A DNA stretch of 64,000 nt from an uncultured Mediterraneibacter sp. (lineage in GTDB: Bacteria > Bacillota > Clostridia > Lachnospirales > Lachnospiraceae): contig CAKRDD010000011.1 in the NCBI GenBank assembly GCA_934309345.1, positions 1-64,000 of the forward strand, read 5' to 3'. The notes below the pieces were generated by a model. The model was not told the origin of the DNA, searched no databases, and saw nothing but the letters and a program-made list of their open reading frames with translations. The translations under genes and the position numbers were made by a program. Positions within the stretch are counted from its first letter, which is position 1; every line of letters starts with the position of its first letter. This document shows, in pieces, positions 8,005 to 16,625 of this stretch.

Positions 8005-8468
8005 ATGATAAAATCACTATTATTCTTAATCGTTGGATTCTTGCTTTTAGTAAAAGGAACAGATTTCTTTGTGGACGGAGCAGATTCTATTGCGAAGCGT
8101 CTTCGAATCTCTTCCTTGGTTTTGCATTTTTTATGTATCTCACCATACAGGAGGGAGTGAAAGGTAGACAGGAAAGTCTCGATGCCGGTGAGGAGATTGA
8201 AGTGAAATATACGATGGGAATGAGTATTTTTGTATCCATTGTAGGTCTTGCCGGAATTGTATTGGGTGGTGATCTGACCGTCAATGCAGCAAAAGAAATC
8301 GCAAGAGCATTCGGACTCAGTGAAGCATTGATTGGTCTGACGATTGTTGCGTTGGGAACCTCACTTCCGGAACTTGTGACTTCCATTGTGGCAGCTCAAA
8401 AAGGTGAAAGTGACATTGCGCTGGGGAATGTGGTCGGATCCAATATATTCAATATTTTCCTGATATGA
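8005..8468 (+). pseudogene. Sodium/calcium exchanger (CaxA/YrbG-like), internally deleted and truncated
   Basis: The first part, from the ATG at 8005, encodes the exchanger N-terminus (IVGFLLLVKGTDFFVDGADS, then IAKRLRISSLV). Around 8120-8130 the homology jumps to another frame, with loss of the central membrane segments. From there FFMYLTIQEGV, the acidic loop, and the second alpha-repeat (ALIGLTIVALGTSLPELVTS, then DIALGNVVGSNIFNIF) continue until a stop at 8466. The last two or three helices are missing. The internal deletion, frame change and early stop make a working antiporter impossible. Confidence 0.8.
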
Positions 8469-8583
8469 GATAAAATTACTATTGAAAAGAATGTTTACGC
8501 ATATAGTTCTGTAGCATAAGCAGTCTGATTTCATCGGATAGAAAATCCTGTTTTACTGTTTTCAATGCGATTTAGATGAGAAA

Positions 8584-8632
8584 ACGAAATATGATACATA
8601 ATCAGAGTGTGAATGCCGAATGGTGATATTGT
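8584..8632 (+). promoter_or_regulatory. Repeated operator, copy A (upstream of GPH symporter)
   Basis: ACGAAATATGATACA at 8584-8598 and GATATTGT at 8625-8632 lie 41 bases apart (start to start). The same two boxes at the same distance occur at 18869-18916 and 20096-20143. This copy ends 60 bases before the symporter ATG, similar to the spacing before the GH2 gene. It is most easily explained as the binding region of a shared transcription activator, possibly the AraC-type protein encoded at 18970-20031. The rest of the 8469-8692 gap shows no gene. Confidence 0.65.
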
Positions 8633-8692
8633 GATGAAAAAAAGTAGTATTTTATAATCTATGTAAACAATAAAAGAGGAGGGTTCTAAAAT

Positions 8693-10042
8693 ATGGAAGA
8701 AAGAAAATACCTGAAGTGGTATAACAAAGTGGGATATGGAATCGGTGATGTAGCAGCCAACTGTTCCTATGGACTGGTCACAAGTTTTGTGTTGATTTAT
8801 CTGACGAATACTGTTGGACTGAATGCGGGAATTGTCGGAACATTGATTATGGCATCAAAATTGCTGGACGGCATTTCTGATATTATTTTCGGAATGATTA
8901 TTGACCGTACAAAGACCAAAATGGGTAAGGCGAGACCTTGGATGTTTGGGGCACAGTTCGGTGTATCGATTACAATGATTATGTTGTTTGCAATTCCGGA
9001 TATGGGAGCAAATATGCAGTATGTGTATTTCTTCATCGTCTACACACTGATGAATGTAATTTTCTATACAGCAAGTAATATCGCATATTCATCATTGACA
9101 TCACTGACAACAAAGAACTCAAACGAACGAGTTCAGCTTGGCTCTATCCGTTTCATTTTTTCGCTGCTTACGAACCTAGTTGTAGCAACTGCTACAGTCG
9201 GTCTGGTAGAAGCTTTCGGTGGTGGTGCAAAAGGATGGAAGACAGTTGCGATCATCTTCTCCGTTGCAGCATTGATCATCAATACAATCAGTGTATTCAG
9301 CATCAAAGAACTTCCGGAAGAGGAACTGCTTGGCGAAAAGAAGATTCAGGAAAAAGTATCTCTTGCAGCAGGAATCAAAGTGATCGTAAAAAACAAGTAT
9401 TATCTGATGATTCTTGCAATCTACGTTCTGTATTATGGAATGATGGGTGTGACACAGACGGTTGGAATCTACTATATGACATATGTGTTTGAACAACCGT
9501 CACTTCTGGGAACATTTACATTGGCAACACTGCTTCCAATGATCATTGTACTTGCAGTGACACCGGCACTGGTTAAGAAGAAGGGAATGTACAAGATTAT
9601 CAATCTGGGATATGACGGAGCAATTCTCTTCCGTGGACTGTTTATGGTATTTGCATTTATGGCAAATAAAGGACTCATGCTCGTTACATTATTACTCAAT
9701 GGATTCTGTACAGGACCACTTGTTGGAAGTTTGAATGCATTGATTTCAGAATCAAGCGACTATACATATCGCACACAGAAACAAAGACTTGACGGAATGA
9801 TGTTCAGCTGTTCTTCATTTGGAATTAAAGTGGGCGGCGGAATCGGAACTGCGGCAGCAGGATGGCTTCTGGCAGCCGGTGGATTCGACGGACAGGCAGC
9901 TGTTCAGGCAGCAAGTGCAGTGAATATGATCAAGGTATCTTATGCTGTTGTTCCGTTTGCAGTAGTTGTTTTCATGAAACTGCTTGTGAAAGCATTGAAG
10001 GTTGAGAAAGCAAACAAAGACTGGGATGCAGAACATAAATAA
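8693..10042 (+). CDS. GPH-family (MelB-like) glycoside/cation symporter
   Basis: This is a 449-residue membrane protein with about 12 hydrophobic segments. It has the GPH signature after the second helix (SKLLDGISDIIFGMIIDRTK, then TKMGKARPWM), where the Asp residues couple sodium or protons to sugar uptake. A second conserved block, KVGGGIGTAAAGWLL, occurs near residue 385. It starts at the ATG behind GAGGAGGG. The protein should import a glycoside or oligosaccharide through the cytoplasmic membrane. The repeated operator upstream ties it to the GH2 gene at 20212, so a galactoside- or glucuronide-like substrate is possible but not shown. Confidence 0.92.
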   Translation: MEERKYLKWYNKVGYGIGDVAANCSYGLVTSFVLIYLTNTVGLNAGIVGTLIMASKLLDGISDIIFGMIIDRTKTKMGKARPWMFGAQFGVSITMIMLFAIPDMGANMQYVYFFIVYTLMNVIFYTASNIAYSSLTSLTTKNSNERVQLGSIRFIFSLLTNLVVATATVGLVEAFGGGAKGWKTVAIIFSVAALIINTISVFSIKELPEEELLGEKKIQEKVSLAAGIKVIVKNKYYLMILAIYVLYYGMMGVTQTVGIYYMTYVFEQPSLLGTFTLATLLPMIIVLAVTPALVKKKGMYKIINLGYDGAILFRGLFMVFAFMANKGLMLVTLLLNGFCTGPLVGSLNALISESSDYTYRTQKQRLDGMMFSCSSFGIKVGGGIGTAAAGWLLAAGGFDGQAAVQAASAVNMIKVSYAVVPFAVVVFMKLLVKALKVEKANKDWDAEHK

Positions 10043-10141
10043 AAACAGCGGCTTGTCAGCAGAACTGGCAGGCCGTTTACTACAAGTTCATCGAGAACGT
10101 CTGATTATTTAAAAATTTCAATATTAGGAAGGGGGAAGAAT

Positions 10142-10240
10142 ATGGCTACACAGTTAAAGGATGAAGCTTCAATTGAACAGATTCTAAACGAAATGAGTGT
10201 AGAGGAGAAAGCACGTATGATCACCGGTGGATCTTGTTAA
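10142..10240 (+). pseudogene. GH3 beta-glucosidase N-terminal stub
   Basis: A good ribosome binding site (AGGAAGGGGGAAGAAT) precedes an ATG that encodes only 32 residues ending in MSVEEKARMITGGSC and a stop. The motif EEKARMITGGS is the beginning of classical GH3 beta-glucosidases. The following 190 bases up to the AraC gene are not open in any consistent frame. It appears to be a GH3 gene deleted right after its start. It follows the symporter by about 100 bases, so a symporter-glucosidase operon probably stood here. The 10043-10080 stretch also contains an imperfect hairpin (CGGCTTGTCAG with CTGGCAGGCCG). Confidence 0.65.
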
Positions 10241-10433
10241 GATACAGTAAAGATAACGTAAGAAAAAAGAGAAGGATTGGAACGGTAGGTTTCTCGGAAT
10301 AGGAAATGGTGGTTCGGCAGGAGTGATTGCAGAAGGCGCAAGGTTAAACGGAGTGTGCAGAGGATTTCCCAAAGACCTTGGAAAACGGAATATAATGTTC
10401 CACATGAGTATAATGAGTAAGTAAAAGTGAGAT

Positions 10434-11270
10434 TCACTGTGTACTTTTCCTGTATTTTTTTGCCGGTAGTCCGACTTCCCTTTTAAATACCCGGCAGAAA
10501 TAGTTATAATCTGCAAACCCGACGAGGTCGGAAATTCTAGTGATTGGCTTGTCAGTTTCTTTTAACAGTGTCTTCGCCTTTTCGATACGCAGATGGCGGA
10601 TGTGTTCTGCAATGCCACATCCATAGTAATGCGTGGCAGACTGGCAGAGTTTTGTCTTACTGATACCAAAAGCAGAAGATAGTGCGTCAATGGATAAGTC
10701 TTCGGACAGATTTGCCAGCAGGTATGCATCCATATTGCGGATGAAGTTATTGCGCTGAATCGTGATTGTATTCTTTAAAATTGCATAGAAAGCACATGCT
10801 TCCATGATTTTTGCAGCAGCCTGAATCTGTTCACGTGTTTTCAGGGGGATGTCTTCCGTATATCGGAGAATGTCCTCTTTTACGTTTGGGGAAAGAGAAA
10901 AGTACTGGGCTAACATAGAAGCAAGCATTTCCACATTTTGTTCATCAGAGATCTGTCCGAACATCATATAACCGATCACTGTATTGTTCTCAATCAGTGG
11001 GGCGGTAGCTTCAATTAATCCGGCATGACAGTGGAAGATGACCAGGCGGTTCGTTTCCTTACATTTCTGAAATGAAGTGCGGTCACTCTGACTGCAGAGA
11101 ACGCTCGTGTGTTCCTGCGACTTCATCTGACTGCAAAAGGCACAGTTATGTTCGGGATATGACAGCAGCTCGTTGTAGTCGAGATCAAATAGTACAATTC
11201 GTATTCCAGTGAGCACGTAAAAGTCTTTCATTAGTTCGTGAAGTTCCATTTCATTATATTCCAAGTTCAT
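10434..11270 (-). CDS. AraC-family regulator with PocR sensory domain
   Basis: This 278-residue protein is divergent from the aldolase operon. Residues 1-165 match the PocR domain, with a Cys/His-rich segment (CAFCSQMKSQEH, later VLCSQSD, QKCKETNRL and HCHAGLIEATAPL) that may sense a small ligand or metal. The C-terminal 100 residues are an AraC-type double helix-turn-helix: LSIDALSSAFGISKTKLCQ and ITRISDLVGFADYNYFCRVF. The start uses ATG with GGAG about ten bases upstream. Its position directly upstream of and opposite to the catabolic operon makes it the likely local activator. Confidence 0.9.
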   Translation of the reverse strand: MNLEYNEMELHELMKDFYVLTGIRIVLFDLDYNELLSYPEHNCAFCSQMKSQEHTSVLCSQSDRTSFQKCKETNRLVIFHCHAGLIEATAPLIENNTVIGYMMFGQISDEQNVEMLASMLAQYFSLSPNVKEDILRYTEDIPLKTREQIQAAAKIMEACAFYAILKNTITIQRNNFIRNMDAYLLANLSEDLSIDALSSAFGISKTKLCQSATHYYGCGIAEHIRHLRIEKAKTLLKETDKPITRISDLVGFADYNYFCRVFKREVGLPAKKYRKSTQ

Positions 11271-11305
11271 CGGTAAAAATCTCCCTGTTTCACATCATTT
11301 TGTAA

Positions 11306-11331
11306 TTTACATTGTAACATAAAAATGTAAA
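11306..11331. promoter_or_regulatory. Inverted repeat between PocR regulator and aldolase operon
   Basis: TTTACATT (11306-11313) and AATGTAAA (11324-11331) form a perfect 8-bp inverted repeat with a 10-base spacer in the 221-base divergent region. It is a candidate operator for the adjacent PocR/AraC regulator. Nothing else of note was seen in this gap. Confidence 0.4.
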
Positions 11332-11491
11332 AAAATATATGGCAACGGAAGATTTTACAGTTTTTAAAACGCATTTCACTATATTTTTTCTTTTATTTTG
11401 TATATGCTGATGTCAGAAGATGAAGTTAAGCAATTCGAAGCTGGTACAGCAAAAATCAATGTATCGGCGCACAATGAAAGTGAGGAAAACT

Positions 11492-12361
11492 ATGTTAGTC
11501 AACTTGAAAGAAATCTTACAGATAGCAGAAGAGAAAAATATTGCAGTCGGATCATTTAATACCCCAAATCTGGAGAGCCTGATTGCGATTATCAGTGCGG
11601 CAGAAGAGTTGGATGTGCCAGTAATCATCCAGTTTGCACAGTGCCATGAGCCATGGATTCCGGTATCTGTGATCGGACCGATTATGATTGAACATGCGAA
11701 GAAGGCAAGTGTTCCGGTATGTGTACATCTGGATCACGGTGAGACTTTAGAATACCTGCAGCAGGCACTGGAAATCGGATTTACAGGAATCATGTATGAT
11801 GGTTCAGTATTGAGTTATGAAGAAAATCTTGCGAATACAAAAAAAGCAGTGGAAATGGCTGCAAAATATAACTGTAGCGTAGAGGCAGAGTTAGGTTCTA
11901 TGGGAAAACGCGAGTCAGGAGCCGGTGATGGAAGCGGGGAAGAAGATGATACCAAGATTTACACAGATCCTGTTCAGGCAAAACAGTTTGTAGAAGAGAC
12001 AAAGATCGACGCTCTCGCATGTTCGTTCGGAACAACACACGGTATCTATCTTGCAAAACCACAGTTAGATTTCGATGTTGTAAAAAATGTAAGAGCGCAG
12101 ACAGGAAACATTCCGGTTGTTATGCATGGGGGTTCCGGTGTGAGTAAAGAAGATTTCCATACAGGAATCAAAGCCGGAGTTCGCAAAGTAAACTACTTTA
12201 CATATATGGATAAATCAGGTGGAAATGCTGCGGCAGAGTATGTGAATAGCTTAAAGGAAAATGAACCGAAATTTTACTCATCAGTTGTACTGGCAGCAAC
12301 AGAAGCAATGAAAGAAAATGTAAAAGAAGCAATGAGAACATTTGCTTTGTTAGATGAATAG
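11492..12361 (+). CDS. Class II ketose-(bis)phosphate aldolase (fructose/tagatose-bisphosphate aldolase family)
   Basis: This 289-residue enzyme starts at the ATG six bases after GAGG; the earlier in-frame ATGs are less well placed. It shows the metal-aldolase motifs: SFNTPNLESL at the N-terminus, VCVHLDHGETLE (zinc-binding His and catalytic Asp region), EAELGSMGK, FGTTHGIYL (zinc His) and VVMHGGSGVS (zinc His plus phosphate loop). The family cleaves ketose-1-phosphates or 1,6-bisphosphates to DHAP and an aldehyde. As the first gene of an isomerase-kinase-dehydrogenase operon it probably performs the splitting step of a sugar pathway. The exact ketose is not determined. Confidence 0.9.
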   Translation: MLVNLKEILQIAEEKNIAVGSFNTPNLESLIAIISAAEELDVPVIIQFAQCHEPWIPVSVIGPIMIEHAKKASVPVCVHLDHGETLEYLQQALEIGFTGIMYDGSVLSYEENLANTKKAVEMAAKYNCSVEAELGSMGKRESGAGDGSGEEDDTKIYTDPVQAKQFVEETKIDALACSFGTTHGIYLAKPQLDFDVVKNVRAQTGNIPVVMHGGSGVSKEDFHTGIKAGVRKVNYFTYMDKSGGNAAAEYVNSLKENEPKFYSSVVLAATEAMKENVKEAMRTFALLDE

Positions 12362-12395
12362 AAACATCTGGAAAAATAAGAAGGAGATTAAAAAC

Positions 12396-13808
12396 ATGAC
12401 AAAGAAAAAGATGACATTTGCATTAGCATTTTGTAACAGAGGATTCATGCCGGGAGAACTGATCTACGGTGCAAGAGAAGATATGATCAAAGCAGTCACA
12501 GATGCAGGATATGATTATATTGCAATGGATGCAGATCTGACACGTTACGGCGGAATCGAGACAAGAGATGAAGGTATGCTGTATGCGAAATGGCTCAAAG
12601 AACATGATGGAGAATACGATGGAGTCATTTTCTCTATGCCGATTTTCGCTGATGAGAACGGTGCAATTACGGCCCTTCAGGATGCAGGAGTTCCAATTTT
12701 GATGCAGGCATATCCGGATGAGATTGGCAAGATGGACTTCGCGCACAGAAGAGATGCATTCTGCGGTAAATTCTCAGTTACAGATGTATTTACACAGTAT
12801 CAGGTACCATTTACGGTTTTAAAACCACATGTTGTTCATCCATTGTCAGAGAAATTTGCTGAAAACTTGAGAGACTTTGCGGCAATCTGCCGTGTCGTAA
12901 ATGGTATGAAGAGATTCACAATCGGATGTATCGGTGCAAGAACAACTGCGTTCAAGACAACTAGATTTGATGAAGTTGGATTACAGAAAAATGGTATTAC
13001 AGTAGAGACTTTTGATTTATCTGAATTAATCTTTAAAGTCAATGCGAAGGAAGACGATGATGCAGCTGTGCTTGCAAAGATGGAAACTTTGATGAACTAT
13101 TCTGATTTTACAAAGGTTCCACAGGAAAAGAAAGTGATGCTTGCAAAAGTGTCGGTAGTCATTGATGAGTATGTAGAAGAGTACCACTTGGATTCACTCG
13201 CAATCCGTTGCTGGAATGAGATGGAACAGATTCTAAGAATTTGCCCATGTGTACTCTTGTCTGAGTTAAATGACAGAGGTATCGTGACAAGCTGCGAAAT
13301 CGATTTGACATCTGCTGTATCAATGCGTGCAATGGCACTTGCAAGTGAAGAGCCTACAGCAGTTCTTGACTGGAACAACAACTATGGTGATGAGGAAAAC
13401 AAAGTAATCCTGTTCCACTGCGGTTCTACAGCACAGAGCCTGATGACACAGAAAGGAACAGTTACATCTCATAAGATGTTCGACAAAGGTGATCCGGGAA
13501 GTGGATGGGGAACAAATGAAGGTAGAATCCGTCCAATGAAAACAACAATTTCGAACTGTCTGACAGTGGATGGCAAAATCAAAATCTACGCAAGTGAAGC
13601 AGAGTTTACGAATGATCCGATCGAAGAAGCATACTTCGGATGTGCAGGTGTATGCGAGATGCCGAATATGGAAGATAAAATGATTCGCCTGGCAAGAGGC
13701 GGTTTCAAACATCACACATGCATCGGTGTTGGTCACATGAAAGATGTATTAAAAGAGGCATTCACTACATATCTTGGATATGACTGGGTGGATATTGACA
13801 AAGAATAA
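12396..13808 (+). CDS. L-fucose/L-arabinose isomerase-like protein
   Basis: This 470-residue protein of the FucI/AraA-like superfamily (COG2407 type) starts at the ATG behind AAGGAGAT. N-terminal Rossmann-like segments (FALAFCNRGFMPGELIYGAR, VIFSMPIFADENGAITAL) are followed by the C-terminal catalytic part: VTSCEIDLTSAVSMRA (metal Glu and Asp), AVLDWNNNY, ILFHCGSTA and the late His in GGFKHHTCIGVGH. It should convert an aldose to the ketose in the cytoplasm. It lies 34 bases after the aldolase gene. Sequence alone cannot tell fucose, arabinose or a rarer sugar apart, and many members of this family are uncharacterised. Confidence 0.85.
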   Translation: MTKKKMTFALAFCNRGFMPGELIYGAREDMIKAVTDAGYDYIAMDADLTRYGGIETRDEGMLYAKWLKEHDGEYDGVIFSMPIFADENGAITALQDAGVPILMQAYPDEIGKMDFAHRRDAFCGKFSVTDVFTQYQVPFTVLKPHVVHPLSEKFAENLRDFAAICRVVNGMKRFTIGCIGARTTAFKTTRFDEVGLQKNGITVETFDLSELIFKVNAKEDDDAAVLAKMETLMNYSDFTKVPQEKKVMLAKVSVVIDEYVEEYHLDSLAIRCWNEMEQILRICPCVLLSELNDRGIVTSCEIDLTSAVSMRAMALASEEPTAVLDWNNNYGDEENKVILFHCGSTAQSLMTQKGTVTSHKMFDKGDPGSGWGTNEGRIRPMKTTISNCLTVDGKIKIYASEAEFTNDPIEEAYFGCAGVCEMPNMEDKMIRLARGGFKHHTCIGVGHMKDVLKEAFTTYLGYDWVDIDKE

Positions 13809-13861
13809 AAAGTGTTGTAAACACCTTACTTCAAAAATAATGTGTAAGGAAGTGAAATGAT

Positions 13862-15346
13862 ATGTATATCGGAGGACTTGACATCGGAACAACAGGCTGT
13901 AAACTGACAGTTTTTGATGAAAACGGAAAACAAGTGCATAAGTCCTACAGTGATTATCCAGTAAAACGCATGGCGAGTGCTCACGAAGTAGATGCCAATG
14001 CGATTCTTGCAGGAGTATGGAAGGTAATCACGGATACGACAAAGCAGTACAAAGATATCGCAGGAATCGGGATTACAAGCTTCGGAGAAACATGCGTGAT
14101 GACAGACGCAGACGGAATGCCATTGCATGCAGCAATGCTCTACACAGATCCGAGAGGAAAAGAGCAATGCATGCAGCTCTGCAATAAAATGAGTGAGGAC
14201 AGAATCGCTGAGATATCTGGCATGAAACCTCATGAAATGTATAGCCTGCCAAAGCTGATGTGGCTGAAGGAAAATGAGCCGGAATTATATGTTAAAGCTG
14301 AGCATGTGTTCCTCATGGAAGATTTCGTTGTTTATCATCTGACCGGACAGACGAAGATCGATTATTCCCTCGCGACAAGAACGATGGGATTTGATATCCG
14401 GAAGATGGAGTGGAGCAAAGAAATCTTTGAAACAGCGGGGATTGATGTGAATCTGATGTCAGAGACTGTTCCGACAGGAACCGTTGCAGGAACGGTGACA
14501 AAAGAGATCGCAGAAAAGACAGGACTTACCACAGAGACCAAGATTGTGTGTATCAGTCATGACCAGATTGCGGCGGCAGTCGGAGCAGGCGTATTTGACT
14601 CTGACACAGCTGTTGACGGAGCCGGAACGGTCGAATGTATCACCCCAATCTATGATGAGATACCGGACATGCAGGTTATGACAAAGGGAAATTATGCGGT
14701 TGTACCATATGTTATACCCGGGAAATATGTATGCTATGCATTTTCCTACACCGGAGGTGCTTTGATGCAGTGGTGTACGGAAACGATTGCAAAGAAGGAA
14801 AAGGAAGAGGCAAAAGCAGAAGGAATCTCTGTCAATGAATTGCTGGAGAGACAGTCTGTGAGTCCAACAGGACTGCTGGTGCTTCCACATTTCGCAGGAG
14901 CGGCAACTCCATACATGGATACCGGTTCGAAAGGGGCAGTCTTAGGACTGACGACTGCCACAACTGCGGCAGATATTTACCGGGGCTGCATGGAAGGGGT
15001 TGTCTATGAGATGGTGCTGAATCTACAGTGGCTGAAAGAGTCAGGAATACATTTCCATAGACTCAATGCGACTGGAGGTGGAGCTCATTCCAAAGAGTGG
15101 ATGCAAATGAAGGCGGATATGCTGGATATGGAAATCACATCGCTTGAGACTGTTGATGCAGGAACTGTGGGAAGTGCAATGCTGACAGGAATTGCCGTAG
15201 GAATCTTTGATGATTTAAAGCAGGCGGCACAGGTAATGGTGCATGAAGTATCCACTTATAAACCAAGAAAAGAAATGCACGAAAAGTATATGGAAATCTA
15301 TGAGCGGTACGAACAGGTTTATCGTGCAGTTCGAGGGTTAATGTAA
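13862..15346 (+). CDS. FGGY-family carbohydrate kinase (xylulokinase-like)
   Basis: This 494-residue sugar kinase opens with the ATP/sugar motif GGLDIGTTGCKLTVFDENGK. It has the FGGY-family segments ITSFGETCVMTDADGMPLH and MLYTDPRGKEQC, the middle SHDQIAAAVGAGVFD, and the C-terminal NATGGGAHSKEWMQMKADML. The ribosome binding site is AAGGAAGTG. It should phosphorylate the ketose made by the isomerase-like protein so that the aldolase can cleave it. The kinase alone does not define 1- versus 5-phosphorylation. It lies 53 bases downstream of the isomerase in the same operon. Confidence 0.9.
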   Translation: MYIGGLDIGTTGCKLTVFDENGKQVHKSYSDYPVKRMASAHEVDANAILAGVWKVITDTTKQYKDIAGIGITSFGETCVMTDADGMPLHAAMLYTDPRGKEQCMQLCNKMSEDRIAEISGMKPHEMYSLPKLMWLKENEPELYVKAEHVFLMEDFVVYHLTGQTKIDYSLATRTMGFDIRKMEWSKEIFETAGIDVNLMSETVPTGTVAGTVTKEIAEKTGLTTETKIVCISHDQIAAAVGAGVFDSDTAVDGAGTVECITPIYDEIPDMQVMTKGNYAVVPYVIPGKYVCYAFSYTGGALMQWCTETIAKKEKEEAKAEGISVNELLERQSVSPTGLLVLPHFAGAATPYMDTGSKGAVLGLTTATTAADIYRGCMEGVVYEMVLNLQWLKESGIHFHRLNATGGGAHSKEWMQMKADMLDMEITSLETVDAGTVGSAMLTGIAVGIFDDLKQAAQVMVHEVSTYKPRKEMHEKYMEIYERYEQVYRAVRGLM

Positions 15347-15419
15347 ATGTGATGATAACAGTTCAGGCAGAGAAGATGCAATGCTGCAGTGAACAGTCAT
15401 AATAAAAGAAAGAGAGGAC

Positions 15420-16532
15420 ATGAACATGAGTAACATTCCAGAAAAAGCAAAAGTAGCAGTATTAACAGGGGAGAAAAAGATTGACATCTATGAACTTCCA
15501 GTACCGGAGATTGGCGATGATGAAGTGCTTGTTAAAGTTGAGCAGGTTGGAATTTGCGGTACAGATGTACACGAGTACAAAGGTGATCCATTTGGCTACA
15601 TTCCAGTAGAACTTGGACATGAAGGAACAGGAACAATCGTAAAGATGGGTAAGAATATTACAAAAGACTACTATGGAAAACCGTTAGCAGTTGGTGACAA
15701 GATTGTAACAGGTTTAAAACCATGCGGTACATGTGATACATGTAAATTCGATCCGGAACACATTCATCTGTGTGATAACGGAGAAATCTTCGGTCTGATT
15801 CCAGGTGAAGCAGCATACAAAAACTTCAACGGATGGTTTGGAGAATATATGAAAGTGAATGCCGGCGGCGTTATGTTCAATGTAAGTGATATGGATGTAG
15901 ATCTTAGAACATTAATTGAGCCCGCTGCAGTTGTAATCCATGCAGTAGAAAAAGCAAAAGAAATCTTTAACTTTGAGCATGGCTCTTATGTTCTTGTACA
16001 GGGCTGTGGACCAATCGGTCTGTTATTATTAGCAGTGGTTCGTACAATGGGAGTTCGCAATATCATTGCTGTAGATGGAGATGAGAACCGTTTGAATATG
16101 GCAAAAGAACTCGGTGCTGCTTACACAGTAAACTTTATGACAGAAGACGCTCAGGCTAAAGTAATGGAAATTACGGGAAAAGGTGCTGACATGGCATTCC
16201 AGTGTACAGGTTCTCCAAAAGCTGCCTCAACAATCTGGCACTATGTAAAACGTGGTGGATCTATGTGTGAACTTGGCTTCTTTGTAAACAACGGTGACAC
16301 AACATACAATCCACACCTTGACATCTGTAACAAAGAAATCAAGGTAACAGGTTCATGGACATATCAGGCAAAAGACTGGATTCATGCAACAGAATTCTTA
16401 AAAGAAGCAAAAGAGCGTAATATTCCAGTTGAAAAACTGCTCACACACAAATACCCATTAGAGGAGATCAACGAAGCGATGGAAATGAACATCAGCATGC
16501 AGGGATTAAAGATTGTTGTAAAATGTGATTAA
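15420..16532 (+). CDS. Zinc-dependent medium-chain alcohol dehydrogenase
   Basis: This 370-residue MDR-family dehydrogenase carries the catalytic zinc site in VGICGTDVHEYKG and ELGHEGTG, the structural zinc loop CGTCDTCKFDPEHIHLC, and the NAD-binding motif VQGCGPIGLLLLAVV followed by an acidic residue (VDGDENR), which favours NAD over NADP. Two ATGs compete, 15420 and 15426; the second is better spaced from AGAGAGG, giving 368 residues. In this operon it may oxidise a sugar alcohol or sugar before the isomerase step, or reduce the aldehyde from the aldolase. Sorbitol, threonine and butanediol dehydrogenases are close relatives, so substrate is open. Confidence 0.9.
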   Translation: MNMSNIPEKAKVAVLTGEKKIDIYELPVPEIGDDEVLVKVEQVGICGTDVHEYKGDPFGYIPVELGHEGTGTIVKMGKNITKDYYGKPLAVGDKIVTGLKPCGTCDTCKFDPEHIHLCDNGEIFGLIPGEAAYKNFNGWFGEYMKVNAGGVMFNVSDMDVDLRTLIEPAAVVIHAVEKAKEIFNFEHGSYVLVQGCGPIGLLLLAVVRTMGVRNIIAVDGDENRLNMAKELGAAYTVNFMTEDAQAKVMEITGKGADMAFQCTGSPKAASTIWHYVKRGGSMCELGFFVNNGDTTYNPHLDICNKEIKVTGSWTYQAKDWIHATEFLKEAKERNIPVEKLLTHKYPLEEINEAMEMNISMQGLKIVVKCD

Positions 16533-16557
16533 CTTGAATCACAAATCTGAATATATC

Positions 16558-16595
16558 ATACGCCGTGTGAATGGAGCATAGTCCGCACGGCGTAT
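16558..16595 (+). terminator. Intergenic stem-loop before the DUF4432 gene
   Basis: ATACGCCGTG (16558-16567) pairs with CACGGCGTAT (16586-16595), a 10-bp stem with an 18-base loop. It is followed only by TTCACATT, so termination would be weak. It may reduce read-through into the epimerase-like gene or protect the upstream mRNA. Confidence 0.5.
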
Positions 16596-16625
16596 TTCAC
16601 ATTAATTCAAAAGGAGAATTGAGAT

